A DNA stretch of 64,000 bases from Chryseobacterium sp. SORGH_AS_0447 (GTDB taxonomy: Bacteria; Bacteroidota; Bacteroidia; Flavobacteriales; Weeksellaceae). Location: positions 2,226,501 to 2,290,500 of the forward strand of contig NZ_JAUTAR010000001.1 of the NCBI RefSeq assembly GCF_030818695.1, written 5' to 3'. The notes below the pieces were generated by a model, which ran no database searches, was not told the DNA's origin, and saw nothing but the letters and a program-made list of their open reading frames with translations. Shown here one piece after another: positions 45,342 through 54,146 of the stretch (positions are counted from its first letter, which is position 1; each line of letters starts with the position of its first letter). The translations under genes were made by a program, and so were the position numbers.

Positions 45342-45694
45342 AATAATATTAGTATGCGACGATGAAGAGGGAATCCTTGATGTGGTCGAAATGATGCTGG
45401 ACGCCGAAGGGTTTACGGTGAAAACCGAAATCGAAAGCGCTCATGTTCTGGACCGGATCAGGGAATATACTCCAGATCTGCTGATCGTTGACCTTTGGAT
45501 GCCTGTAATGTCCGCGAGATGAGGTGATCCGGAAGATCAGGGCAAATGAAACTATAAAATCATTGCCGATTATGGTAATGTCTGCAAGCCGCGATGGTGA
45601 GGGAATTGCTTTTGAAGCAGGCGCAGATCAATTTATTTCAAAGCCTTTCGATATTAACGCATTTGTATCAAAGGTTGATGAGCTGATCGGTTAA
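45331..45694 (+). pseudogene. Receiver-domain response regulator, frameshifted
   Basis: A GTG at 45331, overlapping the LOV kinase by 11 bases, opens a receiver domain. It has the acidic pair in VCDDEE and the phospho-acceptor in IVDLWMP, but the frame stops at 45522. The continuation, from DEVIRKIRAN through IMVMSAS to FISKPFDINAFV, lies in another frame and ends at 45694. A one-base gain or two-base loss near 45511-45516 explains it. Otherwise every receiver residue is present, so the change is recent or a sequencing error. Overlap with the kinase implies translational coupling and that this was the cognate partner. There is no output domain. Confidence 0.8.
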
Positions 45695-45751
45695 CAAAGC
45701 CGATTTTATTGTATTGTCTATTGTGAAATTATATTGTTATTGTTCATCAGC

Positions 45752-46132
45752 ATGTTGATACGGAAAGAGAAAAAAAGAAAAATTCTGATCTTTGATGACG
45801 ACGTTATGACACTTGAAGTCATCTCTCTAATTTTTAGCGAAAAAGGGTATGAAGTTTCCGTATCGGAGACGACGTATAATATTCTCGGACTGGTCGATCA
45901 GATAAAGCCTGATTTAATCATCATGGACAACTGGATTCCCGACCGGGGCGGTGTAGAGGCCACGCTTCTCCTGAAAAACAATGAAAAATACTCTGCTATT
46001 CCGGTGCTGTTTATTAGTGCCAATATCGATATTGAAAAACTTGCAGCCTATTCTTATGCCAACGATTACATCCGGAAACCTTTTGATCTGGATCATTTTG
46101 AACAGAAAGTGATGATTTTACTGAATATATAG
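45752..46132 (+). CDS. Stand-alone receiver-domain response regulator
   Basis: From the ATG at 45752 the 126-residue product is a single receiver domain. It has the acidic cluster in IFDDD, the phospho-acceptor Asp in IIMDNWIPD, the conserved Ser in FISAN and the Lys in IRKPFD. The open frame extends six codons upstream to a TTG. There is no output domain, so it probably acts by protein contact or as a phosphate sink. It lies 57 bases after the frameshifted receiver, so it could serve the LOV kinase in its place. Confidence 0.88.
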   Translation: MLIRKEKKRKILIFDDDVMTLEVISLIFSEKGYEVSVSETTYNILGLVDQIKPDLIIMDNWIPDRGGVEATLLLKNNEKYSAIPVLFISANIDIEKLAAYSYANDYIRKPFDLDHFEQKVMILLNI

Positions 46133-46155
46133 TCCGTTTAAACTTTTTACCGGCA

Positions 46156-46641
46156 TTATCCATACTGTTTCTTCCAATCGGTTTTCATCTTTTTGTATTT
46201 CGGAAGTTCTTCAGCTTCCTGCCATTTTTTATAAAAGACAGATGCTGACTTTGCCTTTTCCGGATCTCCTGTCCCGCGTTCCAGCTGTTCGTAATTCTTG
46301 GAAGGGTCATATTTCTTTCCGCCTTTGTAATTAAAATAGCGCCGTGCTCTGGTAAAGCCCATCTGCAGGTATTTCCGGGACATATCGGCTCCCACAAAAT
46401 CATTTTCTTTCAGGTAAGTAAGAAAAAGTCCGAATATTTTTTCTGAACTTTCCACAGCAATCGCTTCGTTTTTAAAGCGCCAGTATTTTCCGATCTCAGT
46501 TTTATAGGGTTCGCAGATCAGTACCCCCTGTTCGCCTTTTCCTACCTGGTATAGTTCAGGATGCTCACGGTAATCCACATCCGGTTTCCATTCGTAGCTT
46601 TCAGCATCAAAGTTCAGGTAGCTTGGCGTATCTTTCTTCAT
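46156..46641 (-). CDS. DUF4385 family protein
   Basis: The 161-residue protein matches the DUF4385 pattern closely: REHPELYQVGKGEQGVL, CEPYKTEIGKYWRFKN, FVGADMSRKYLQMGFTRARRY and the KYDPSKNYEQLERG region. The family is widespread but of unknown function. The protein is cytosolic and charged, with no membrane segment. It points towards the response regulator, 24 bases tail to tail, with no terminator recognised between them. Confidence 0.88.
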   Translation of the reverse strand: MKKDTPSYLNFDAESYEWKPDVDYREHPELYQVGKGEQGVLICEPYKTEIGKYWRFKNEAIAVESSEKIFGLFLTYLKENDFVGADMSRKYLQMGFTRARRYFNYKGGKKYDPSKNYEQLERGTGDPEKAKSASVFYKKWQEAEELPKYKKMKTDWKKQYG

Positions 46642-46918
46642 ATTGAGGGTTAGGTTAAGGTTTTTCGGTTTAAAGTAAAACTAAATTATATTGAGATCTT
46701 TTTGCAGGCAATCTCAGATTTGACTAATCAGTATTGAAGCAAATAATTCAGCAATCGTTAATTCATCCACTGATTGGAATGTTCATTTTCAATAGATAGA
46801 AATTCTCAAAAATAAAGCCAGTTTTGCCAGAATGTTTATCTTATCATAAAAAATAAGAATACCACACAAGGTGGCATAATAATTTCAGGGTTTTAAGCTG
46901 ACTTAAAAAAAGGCTATT

Positions 46919-47179
46919 ATGAATGGAAAATTTATTAAAATATTAGGATGGGTAGCAACGGTAACGGCAATGGCCATGTATTTTTCTTACATTCCTCAGA
47001 TTTCAGGAAATTTAAATGGGCATAAAGGAGACTGGCTCCAGCCTCTGGTGGCGGCCATTAACTGCAGCTTATGGGTAATTTACGGATTTATCCAGAAACC
47101 CAAAAAAGACTGGCCGATTGTAGTGGCCAATTCACCCGGCGTTTTTTTCGGATTGTTTACGTTTATTACAGCATTATAA
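46919..47179 (+). CDS. SemiSWEET family sugar transporter
   Basis: The 86-residue protein has three membrane helices (about 9-28, 38-57 and 64-84), the length and layout of bacterial SemiSWEETs, which work as dimers. Conserved features include YFSYIPQI in helix 1 and the Trp-Asn-rich INCSLWVIYGF in helix 2. SemiSWEETs carry sugars such as sucrose or glucose across the inner membrane by facilitated diffusion. It stands alone; the sugar locus at 58-64 kb is too far away to be linked. Confidence 0.88.
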   Translation: MNGKFIKILGWVATVTAMAMYFSYIPQISGNLNGHKGDWLQPLVAAINCSLWVIYGFIQKPKKDWPIVVANSPGVFFGLFTFITAL

Positions 47180-47253
47180 TTATAAAAGTAATGATATAAT
47201 GAATCTTTACTTTTGGGAATCAGTTTAGCGGAGACTTCCGGTTACAAAATAAC

Positions 47254-47280
47254 AAAGCAGGCCTTGAAAGCCTGCTTTTA
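47254..47280. terminator. Bidirectional terminator between SemiSWEET and the ferritin-like gene
   Basis: A nine-base stem (47254-47262 with 47270-47278). T-tracts are weak on both sides, so termination efficiency is uncertain. It serves the converging genes on either side. Confidence 0.6.
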
Positions 47281-47298
47281 ATATATTAGATATAGTGA

Positions 47299-48270
47299 TT
47301 AATGTCTATAATCTTCGTCTTCATCGTCCTCGCCATCCTCATCTTCTTCATCTTCTTCATCATAATCTTCATCTTCCTCGTCATCATAGTCTTCGTCATC
47401 ATAATCCTCATCCTCGTCTTCATCATCCCAGCCTTCATCCTCATCATTTTCTTCATCCTCATCTTCTTCGGAAGCATTGAAATTAATAGATGTTTCGGCA
47501 ATATCGGTAAGATCACGGTCCGTCTGTTCTTCTTCATCCAACGTAGTCTGTAAAAGATCCGCAGCTTTGTAAAGTTCCAGCGTTTCTGCAAGGGCTACAA
47601 GTCCGCCGTAAGTGGCAATTTCGTAGTGTTCTACTTTCTGTGCAGCAATGATCAGGGCCGCGTCTCTTGTCATGGTGCCTTCTTCGGTTTCTTTAATAAT
47701 GTTTTCGCTTTCTTTTACAATTCCGATGATGGCATCACATTTTTTACCTTCCGGTTTCTCATCGATAGATTTAAACACCTTATCCAGTCTTGAAATCTGC
47801 TTTTGGGTCATCAAGTGATGGTCTTCAAAAGCTTCCTGAAGTTCTTCGGTAGTGGCTGCCTTCTGCATTTTAGGCAATGCTTCCAGGATATGTTTCTCGG
47901 CAAAGTAAATATCCTTCAATGCATCCAGGAAAAATTTATACAACGGACCTTCTTTAGAAGTTTCTGAAACTGATTTTTTTTCAGAAGACTGCGCTTCAGG
48001 TTTTTTATCCTGTTTTTCTTCTTCTTTTTCAGGTGCGTCCTCCTTTTTGGCTGCAGTTGATTTTGCACCGGCTTTGGTTTTTGGAGCAGGCGCTTTTTTG
48101 GCTACGGTCCCTTTAGGGGTGGCCGCTGATGTTTTGGCAGTTGCTCTCTTTTTGGGAAGGGGTGCCTGTTCGTCACCGGTTGGTTCCGCACCTGCGTTAA
48201 GCAGATCGGTAGCTATTTTTTCTGTATTGTCGTTGGCTTTTGTTGTATTTGTTAAATTATTGGTATCCAT
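47299..48270 (-). CDS. DUF892 ferritin-like protein with histone-like arm and acidic tail
   Basis: The 323-residue protein has three parts. Residues 40-105 are rich in Lys, Ala, Pro and Thr with a histone-H1-like pattern (TPKGTVAKKAPAPKTKAG). Residues 108-268 are a DUF892 (YciF-like) ferritin-like helix bundle, with AEKHILEALPKM and VEHYEIATYGGLVALAE carrying likely metal-binding Glu and His. Residues 269-323 are almost only Asp, Glu and Tyr. Plain DUF892 proteins are about 160 residues and are induced by osmotic or stationary-phase stress. The basic arm suggests nucleic-acid contact and the acidic tail may mask it; both are inference. A terminator separates it from the next gene upstream, so it has its own promoter. 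Confidence 0.85.
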   Translation of the reverse strand: MDTNNLTNTTKANDNTEKIATDLLNAGAEPTGDEQAPLPKKRATAKTSAATPKGTVAKKAPAPKTKAGAKSTAAKKEDAPEKEEEKQDKKPEAQSSEKKSVSETSKEGPLYKFFLDALKDIYFAEKHILEALPKMQKAATTEELQEAFEDHHLMTQKQISRLDKVFKSIDEKPEGKKCDAIIGIVKESENIIKETEEGTMTRDAALIIAAQKVEHYEIATYGGLVALAETLELYKAADLLQTTLDEEEQTDRDLTDIAETSINFNASEEDEDEENDEDEGWDDEDEDEDYDDEDYDDEEDEDYDEEDEEDEDGEDDEDEDYRH

Positions 48271-48293
48271 GATTTGATGTGTAATTTTAAGTG

Positions 48294-48318
48294 AAAAAAG
48301 CCGGCTTAGGCAGCCGGC
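48294..48318 (-). terminator. Terminator of the acidic repeat gene (minus strand)
   Basis: On the minus strand a seven-base GC-rich stem (48318-48312 with 48306-48300) is followed by six T. It ends the transcript of 48334-49515 just before the ferritin-like gene start. Confidence 0.8.
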
Positions 48319-48333
48319 CTGTATATTTTGATT

Positions 48334-49515
48334 TTACGAATTTCGGCCTCTTCCGTTGCTTCTGCTTCCGAATCCGCCTCTCTTTGAAGATGTGAATCTT
48401 CCGTTTTCATCCCGCTGCTGATTTCCGTTACCTCCGGAATTTCTGCCTGATCCTCCTGATCTTGAAGATGAATTGCCGGAGCTTCTTCCGTTGCTGCTTC
48501 CTTTCGGTCTTCCCGGATTGTCGTGTCTTCTGTCGTAATTGTCGTTGTTTGAGTTTGAAGAACGTCTTGATGAAGATCCGTTTGAGCTTCTTCCGTCTCC
48601 GTTTCTGCTACCTCTTGGTCTGCCCGGATTGTCGTGTCTTCTGTCGTAATTGTCGTTGTTTGAGTTTGAAGAACGTCTGGATGAAGATCCGTTTGAGCTT
48701 CTTCCGTCTCCGTTTCTGCTACCTCTTGGTCTTCCCGGGTTGTCGTGTCTTCTGTCGTAATTGTCGTTGTTTGAGTTTGAAGAACGTCTTGATGAAGATC
48801 CGTTTGAGCTGCTTCCGTCACCGTTTCTGCTTCCTCTCGGTCTTCCCGGATTATCGTGTCTTCTGTCGTAATTATCGTTGCTTGAATTTGAAGAACGTCT
48901 TGATGAAGAGCTATTAGAGCTTCTTCCGTCACCGTTTCTGCTTCCTCTTGGTCTTCCCGGATTATCGTGTCTTCTGTCGTAATTGTCGTTGTTTGAATTT
49001 GAAGAACGTCTGGATGAAGATCCGTTTGAGCTTCTTCCGTCACCGTTTCTGCTACCTCTCGGTCTTCCCGGATTGTCGTGTCTTCTGTCGTAATTGTCGT
49101 TACCTGAATTAGAAGAACGTCTTGATGAAGATCCGTTTGAGCTTCTTCCGTCACCGTTTCTGCTTCCTCTCGGTCTTCCCGGATTATCGTGTCTGTGATC
49201 ATAATCATCATCGTCTTCTTCATCTTCATCGTAATCATCATCGTCATAATCTTCGTCGTTATAATCCTCGTCATCGTAGTCATCATCATCGTCATAATTG
49301 TTGCGGTATCCGCCGGAATAGGAATCGTCATCTTCCTCATCATAATCATCTTCCTCGTCGTACTGATCGTCGTAGTCATAACGGTCATCGTCATCGTACT
49401 GATCGTCTTCACGGTTGTATGAACCGCCCCTTAAATTGTTGTAATTTGAGCTTCTGCCTGAAGCATTGTTGGAAGAATTGGACCTTCCAGAACTTGAATT
49501 TCTTCTAGTTGACAT
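48334..49515 (-). CDS. Low-complexity protein: acidic Asp/Tyr block plus 37-residue GRPRG repeats
   Basis: The 393-residue product has no globular domain. Residues 1-34 are rich in Ser, Asn and Arg. Residues 35-107 are dominated by Asp, Glu and Tyr. Residues 109-330 are six copies, and then a partial seventh, of a 37-residue unit starting HDNPGRPRGSRNGDG. The C-terminus is rich in Gly, Ser and Arg. The core GRPRG resembles an AT-hook without its leading Arg, so minor-groove DNA binding is conceivable. The acidic block resembles the tail of the ferritin-like neighbour (DEDYDDEDYDD words in both). Other frames stay open across the repeats because the unit is a multiple of three; this frame is chosen for its ATG, its composition and the terminator at 48294. 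Function unknown; probably intrinsically disordered. Confidence 0.72.
   Translation of the reverse strand: MSTRRNSSSGRSNSSNNASGRSSNYNNLRGGSYNREDDQYDDDDRYDYDDQYDEEDDYDEEDDDSYSGGYRNNYDDDDDYDDEDYNDEDYDDDDYDEDEEDDDDYDHRHDNPGRPRGSRNGDGRSSNGSSSRRSSNSGNDNYDRRHDNPGRPRGSRNGDGRSSNGSSSRRSSNSNNDNYDRRHDNPGRPRGSRNGDGRSSNSSSSRRSSNSSNDNYDRRHDNPGRPRGSRNGDGSSSNGSSSRRSSNSNNDNYDRRHDNPGRPRGSRNGDGRSSNGSSSRRSSNSNNDNYDRRHDNPGRPRGSRNGDGRSSNGSSSRRSSNSNNDNYDRRHDNPGRPKGSSNGRSSGNSSSRSGGSGRNSGGNGNQQRDENGRFTSSKRGGFGSRSNGRGRNS
48526..49191 (-). repeat. Tandem array of six 111-bp units within the acidic repeat gene
   Basis: Six consecutive units of 111 bases start at 49191, 49080, 48969, 48858, 48747 and 48636 on the minus strand, with a partial seventh from 48525. 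Differences between units are few. The unit length keeps the reading frame, so copy number can change without breaking the protein. Confidence 0.92.
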
Positions 49516-49706
49516 ATATTAATATTTTATTGGTGTGCGGAAGAATATTCAACAATTAAGCCGCAACTCTGAAAAAAATAAAATGTGGTATCTTTTGTAT
49601 TCGGATCTATTCTGTTTGATTTTGAAAAATACTTCTTGATTTTCTTCTCATGTACGGCTATTGGCTTGTTAATTGATATGGGAAATATATTTCAATACTG
49701 CATTTG

Positions 49707-51500
49707 GTGAAAAAAATTGTGTTATTTCTTTTATTGATCTGTTTTTCCTTTTCTCATGCACAGGAAAAGAGAGATTCTTTATATTACAGGATCGAAAAGT
49801 TTTCAGATAAAAGGAAATTTACCCGATTTCTTCACCGCTTTATATTCCGAAGAGAACCAGACTCGGCTTCCGTGGAAACCAGAACGGAAAAGCAGACCCA
49901 GCAGACCTATGATGGAAAATATATAAGGCATATCCATATCGAAACTATAGATCCTTTTGGGTATGGTTCCGGAGATAAAAAAGAAAAATCCCGATGGTAC
50001 GACTGGTTTACCAATCATCTTCATTCCAATACAAGGATTTCAACGGTTAACAATTACCTGCTATTCAAAGAAGGGGAGGAGTACAATGCACAGAAACTTT
50101 ATGAATCCGAACGTCTACTGAGAACCATGCCGTTTATTAACAGGGTGAACATCAGTGTTTCCGACAGTACTTCCGGAAAGGATTCGATAGACGTCGTTGT
50201 AAAAGTGCTGGATTCCTGGAGTCTTAAGCCCAGGGCGAGCTACTCCGGCAGCAAAATCGGCCTCGGGGTTACGGAAGAAAATTTTTTGGGACTGGGTCAT
50301 GACCTGGATTTTCTGTACCGGAATGATTCTAAAGAAAAGCAGGATTATTTTCTGGGAAGTTACACCGCTTACAACCTTTGGGGATCTTATATCAATGCAC
50401 AGATTTTGGGTGAACGGGATTTCTATAAGAACGAAAGAATCAACCTCAATGTAAAACGGGATTTTTTCTCACCCCTTACCAAATGGGCCGGGGGGTTCAG
50501 CTTCGAATATTTTATGCGGAACGTCCTTCTGCCTTTGGATGATGATACCGTTTTCCCGGAAGTACAGATCAAAGTGTACAGCCAAGACCTTTGGGGCGGT
50601 TATCAGATCCCTGTTTCATCGGATCCGGAGACCAAAATTTCAAGCAATATCGCCCTGATCGGAAGATTTCAGAATTACCAGTATAAAGACAGCCCCGCAA
50701 TCGATCAGTACCAATATTTCAGTTCATACAGCAGTTTTTTGGCATCGGCAGGACTGATCCAGCGGAAGTTTTCTATTGAAAAGAATATTTTCCAGTACGA
50801 CCTTCCGGAGGATATTGCTTATGGTTATTCCTTCAACCTGACATCGGGATTTCTGTCCAGAAGCAACAAAATGATTCCGTATGCCGGAGTTTCCGCTTCT
50901 TACGGCGATTTTACGAAGTTGGGATATTTTACCGTCAAAGCCCAGTTTGGGAGGTTCTTCAGCGAAGACCGCCAGAACCGCGAATCTTTCCGGTTGGATG
51001 GTACGTATTTTACCAATCTTACCGACTGGAAATTTGCCAGAGCCCGGCATTTCTTTTCTCCTACACTGGCCTTGGGGAACCCACAGCACAATTATTCGTA
51101 CAAAGACCGGATCAATCTGTCTTCCGGAGATGAATTCCCTGTCTATAACGGAGATTATATCGGAACAAAAAAACTGGTATTGAGGTATCAGCTTCAGCTT
51201 TTCATCAATAAAGCCTGGAAGAATTTCCACTTCAGTCCTTATATTACAGCCGCCGCCGGATGGCTTGCCATGCCGGATGAACAACTGTTGAAGACCCGTA
51301 CCAATACAAAAATCGGGGTAGGTGTGCTGATTAATAACCCGTTTCTCGTCTTCAACAGAATTCAGGTTTCCTTTACCTATTATCCAAGAGTTCCTTTTGA
51401 TGACAACCAGGTTTTTGATTTTAACAGCAACCGCAATAATGTATTGCCATTAAATGGGTTCGGTACGGAAATCCCTCATTTTGTCAATTTTGGAAATTAG
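49707..51500 (+). CDS. Omp85-like outer-membrane protein with a POTRA-like domain
   Basis: The frame opens at TTG 49704. The next codon, GTG at 49707, is the likelier start (597 residues). It has a signal peptide (SFSHAQ cleavage near 18) and a POTRA-like segment at about 70-170 with IRHIHIETIDPFG, LLFKEGEEYNAQKLYESERLL and IDVVVKVLDSW. A beta-barrel of some 400 residues follows. The layout is that of short BamA/TamA relatives, which place or move proteins or lipids in the outer membrane. No partner gene is adjacent. Confidence in the barrel is high; the exact subfamily is unclear. Confidence 0.78.
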   Translation: MKKIVLFLLLICFSFSHAQEKRDSLYYRIEKFSDKRKFTRFLHRFIFRREPDSASVETRTEKQTQQTYDGKYIRHIHIETIDPFGYGSGDKKEKSRWYDWFTNHLHSNTRISTVNNYLLFKEGEEYNAQKLYESERLLRTMPFINRVNISVSDSTSGKDSIDVVVKVLDSWSLKPRASYSGSKIGLGVTEENFLGLGHDLDFLYRNDSKEKQDYFLGSYTAYNLWGSYINAQILGERDFYKNERINLNVKRDFFSPLTKWAGGFSFEYFMRNVLLPLDDDTVFPEVQIKVYSQDLWGGYQIPVSSDPETKISSNIALIGRFQNYQYKDSPAIDQYQYFSSYSSFLASAGLIQRKFSIEKNIFQYDLPEDIAYGYSFNLTSGFLSRSNKMIPYAGVSASYGDFTKLGYFTVKAQFGRFFSEDRQNRESFRLDGTYFTNLTDWKFARARHFFSPTLALGNPQHNYSYKDRINLSSGDEFPVYNGDYIGTKKLVLRYQLQLFINKAWKNFHFSPYITAAAGWLAMPDEQLLKTRTNTKIGVGVLINNPFLVFNRIQVSFTYYPRVPFDDNQVFDFNSNRNNVLPLNGFGTEIPHFVNFGN

Positions 51501-51824
51501 AGCACGTTAACTTTTAATTAGAAATAAAAGTTTGTATGAGTCAAAAAACGTTAAGACAATAGAACTGGATATTTGATTCCGGAAAGGTAGAGGCATTTAA
51601 TGACTTACTTTTATTCCTTTAAAAATTTAATGATCCGGCAACAAGAATCAATAGCAGGAGCTTGGTATACATTAATAGAAATAAGCTTTAGCTCATTCGC
51701 CATCTCAATACATTGCAATCAGCTTTAGGAAAATCTAGATAGTTTTCAACGAAAATTTGTTCAATTAAAGCGTTACATCAGTTTTTAGCTGAATACTATT
51801 TAATTTAAAAACTCAATTTTAAAG
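51501..51824. other. Gap with no recognised feature
   Basis: The 324 bases between the convergent Omp85-like and PAS kinase genes are AT-rich. I see no gene, no family repeat and no clear terminator hairpin. Confidence 0.5.
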
Positions 51825-54020
51825 TTAAATAGGCAAAGTAAACCAGAATTCGGATCCCTGGCCTTCCTCGCTTTCCACACCTACTTTCCCGCCGTGTTCC
51901 TTGATGATATCACCGCTGATAAACAGTCCCAAGCCGAGACCGGTAAATCGCTGTCCCTGGTAATTGGTGCGGTAATACCTTTTAAAAAGATGTTCCAGTT
52001 TTTCTTTCGGGATTCCCGGCCCCTGATCCTTTACACTTATTTTAATTTCGTGATCGCTGACCTTTTTGGCTGTAATGATGATCTGTCTGGATTCCGGAGC
52101 ATATTTAATGGCGTTGGTAATAAAATTAATCATCACCTGTCCGATCTGCTGGTTGTCGGCCACTACCAGTTCGGAAATATCTCCCTGGAAAATAATCTCC
52201 TGGGAAGTAATCTGTGAAAAGTTCGAGCAGCAGTCGTCAAAAAGTTCCGAAACGGTAAACGGACGTTTGTCAAGCTTCAGCTGTCCCTGTTCGATCCTGC
52301 TGGTATCCAGAAGGCTGTTGATCAATCCGGATAATTTATCAAGACTTTTAATAGACTGGTCCAGGAGCTTCGCACGTGATTCCGGCGGCAGCCTGTCGTG
52401 TGATCGCTGCAGCAGCTGCAAAGAAGCTTTCAGAGCCGTAACCGGTGTTTTCAGCTCATGGCTTGCAATACTGATAAAGTCTTCTTTACCCTGCGTAATC
52501 ATTCTTCTGGAGGTGACATCCATAAAAGTGCCGATTCCACCGGTAAGGTTTCCTTCAGCATCAAAGAGGGGAGCTGCGTTGATGGAGATGTACATAATTT
52601 CCCTGCCCGGAGCCTGAACGCCGATTTCATGATCATATACCGGCCTCTGTGTAGCCATCATGATCGACATCGGATGTTCTGCCGAAGGTAATGGTGTGCC
52701 GTCCAGCCTCAGATTCTGCCATTGGGGATCATCATAGGTTCTTTCCTTGATTTTGCTTTCGGAAAGGCCGAGAATATGCTGTGCCATCGGGTTGGCATAC
52801 ACAAGCTGCCCGGTAGCATCAATAACGCCGACTCCTTCGGCCATGGTTTCAAGGATTCCCTGAAGGCGTTGTTCGCTTTTCAATAAAGTCTCTTCAAGGA
52901 AACTTTTTTCCATGATAATCGATTCACGTTCCTGTATTGTCAAAACCTGAGGAGTAACTTCCACCGCCATATCGATAATCCCTGTTACCTTTCCGTCTTC
53001 GATAAAAGGAGTATAATTAAAAGTAAAATAGCCCTGTTCCAATTGTCCGCTACGCTTTAAAATGACCGGATTGGAGTGGTCGGAATTCGGTTTTCCTGAC
53101 CGGAAGGTTTCGATCAGCATTTCTGCGGCCGGCTGCCCTTTTAGCTCAGGAAGTACATCGAAAAGGGATTTCCCGATCACGGAATGGTCTTTTTCGATAA
53201 GTTCCAGCATGGCATCGTTGATCATATTGATCACAAAACGATCCCCTTTCAGCAGCATGATCGCTACCGGTGCCTGATCGATCAGGTTGCTGAAGCTGAT
53301 GTCGCTTTCCGATAATTTATTATTTAACTTGGTAATGGTATCGTTCAGGTCTTTCAGTTCCTGATTTTTGGAGGTAAGATTTTTGTTGAGGTCGCCCAGA
53401 TTGGTAATATCATCCTGAAACCTTTTGTTCCCCGACAACAGTTCGTTGTTTTCTTGACGGATCTGTTGGTTCAGATCCTGTATTATTTTATTTGAATCTC
53501 CAAGTTTTTCGTTGTTTAGGCGCAGTTCCTCATTGGAAGCTTTAAGCTCTTCTTTTATTTCCTGTTCGTATCTTTCCTTTTCAAGAACAATTTCCCTTGC
53601 TTCAATAAGTTCCGTTACATCCTTTGCCGTATGAAGAATACAGTAGATTGTTCCAGTATTATCCATTATCGGTTTAAAAGCAAAATCAAAATAAGAGGTT
53701 TTCAGCTCTCCTTGGATTTCCAGTGTTGCAGACATTTCTTTCGCCTGATACATTTCACCTGTTTCCCACACCTGCTTAAGGAGGTCTATGAAAAGCTGAC
53801 CTTCAAGCTCAGGCAGCGCATCCTGTAAATTTTTTCCGGTAACTGAAAGATCTTTTCCCCACATAGCAAGCATGGCATCATTGGCGAATTGGACGGTAAG
53901 TTCAGGTCCGGTATAAATGGCGGTAGCATCCCCGGACTGTTGAAGGATTTCTAAAAGCGGTCCAATGCCTAGAGCAGAAAAAAAATGAGTCATTAAGTGA
54001 AAGGTGTTTATATGATTCAA
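51825..54020 (-). CDS. Multi-PAS sensor histidine kinase
   Basis: The 731-residue protein has three PAS-like domains (about 18-140, 245-365 and 395-510), with a long coiled coil between the first two (about 140-245, rich in Asn, Leu, Glu and Lys). A HisKA domain with SHELKTPVTALKASLQL and a HATPase domain with INFITNAIKYAPE, DQGPGIP and GLGLGLFIS follow. No membrane segment is seen, so it senses in the cytosol. An internal ATG at 53993 is an alternative start. No response regulator is adjacent; the stand-alone receiver at 57680-58051 on the same strand is the nearest candidate. The ligand is unknown; none of the PAS domains has the LOV cysteine motif. Confidence 0.9.
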   Translation of the reverse strand: MNHINTFHLMTHFFSALGIGPLLEILQQSGDATAIYTGPELTVQFANDAMLAMWGKDLSVTGKNLQDALPELEGQLFIDLLKQVWETGEMYQAKEMSATLEIQGELKTSYFDFAFKPIMDNTGTIYCILHTAKDVTELIEAREIVLEKERYEQEIKEELKASNEELRLNNEKLGDSNKIIQDLNQQIRQENNELLSGNKRFQDDITNLGDLNKNLTSKNQELKDLNDTITKLNNKLSESDISFSNLIDQAPVAIMLLKGDRFVINMINDAMLELIEKDHSVIGKSLFDVLPELKGQPAAEMLIETFRSGKPNSDHSNPVILKRSGQLEQGYFTFNYTPFIEDGKVTGIIDMAVEVTPQVLTIQERESIIMEKSFLEETLLKSEQRLQGILETMAEGVGVIDATGQLVYANPMAQHILGLSESKIKERTYDDPQWQNLRLDGTPLPSAEHPMSIMMATQRPVYDHEIGVQAPGREIMYISINAAPLFDAEGNLTGGIGTFMDVTSRRMITQGKEDFISIASHELKTPVTALKASLQLLQRSHDRLPPESRAKLLDQSIKSLDKLSGLINSLLDTSRIEQGQLKLDKRPFTVSELFDDCCSNFSQITSQEIIFQGDISELVVADNQQIGQVMINFITNAIKYAPESRQIIITAKKVSDHEIKISVKDQGPGIPKEKLEHLFKRYYRTNYQGQRFTGLGLGLFISGDIIKEHGGKVGVESEEGQGSEFWFTLPI

Positions 54021-54146
54021 ATCAATACTACAAATTTACGATTTTTATGTTAAATCCCATCTAATCATAACCATATTTAGGTCATAAAAATTGAAGATTA
54101 TAAGGAAGGATGAGTACTTAAAATTAAATAAATCCCAATCTGAATC

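Noticed and set aside
48306..49412. Long open frame (368 codons) overlapping the acidic repeat gene in another frame
   Set aside because: The 111-base repeat keeps alternative frames open. The translation is a monotonous Thr/Glu/Ile repeat, and the 48334-49515 frame has the better start, composition and terminator.
48334..49515. CRISPR array suggested by regular repeats
   Set aside because: The 111-base units are coding, in frame and without unique spacers; no cas genes are present.
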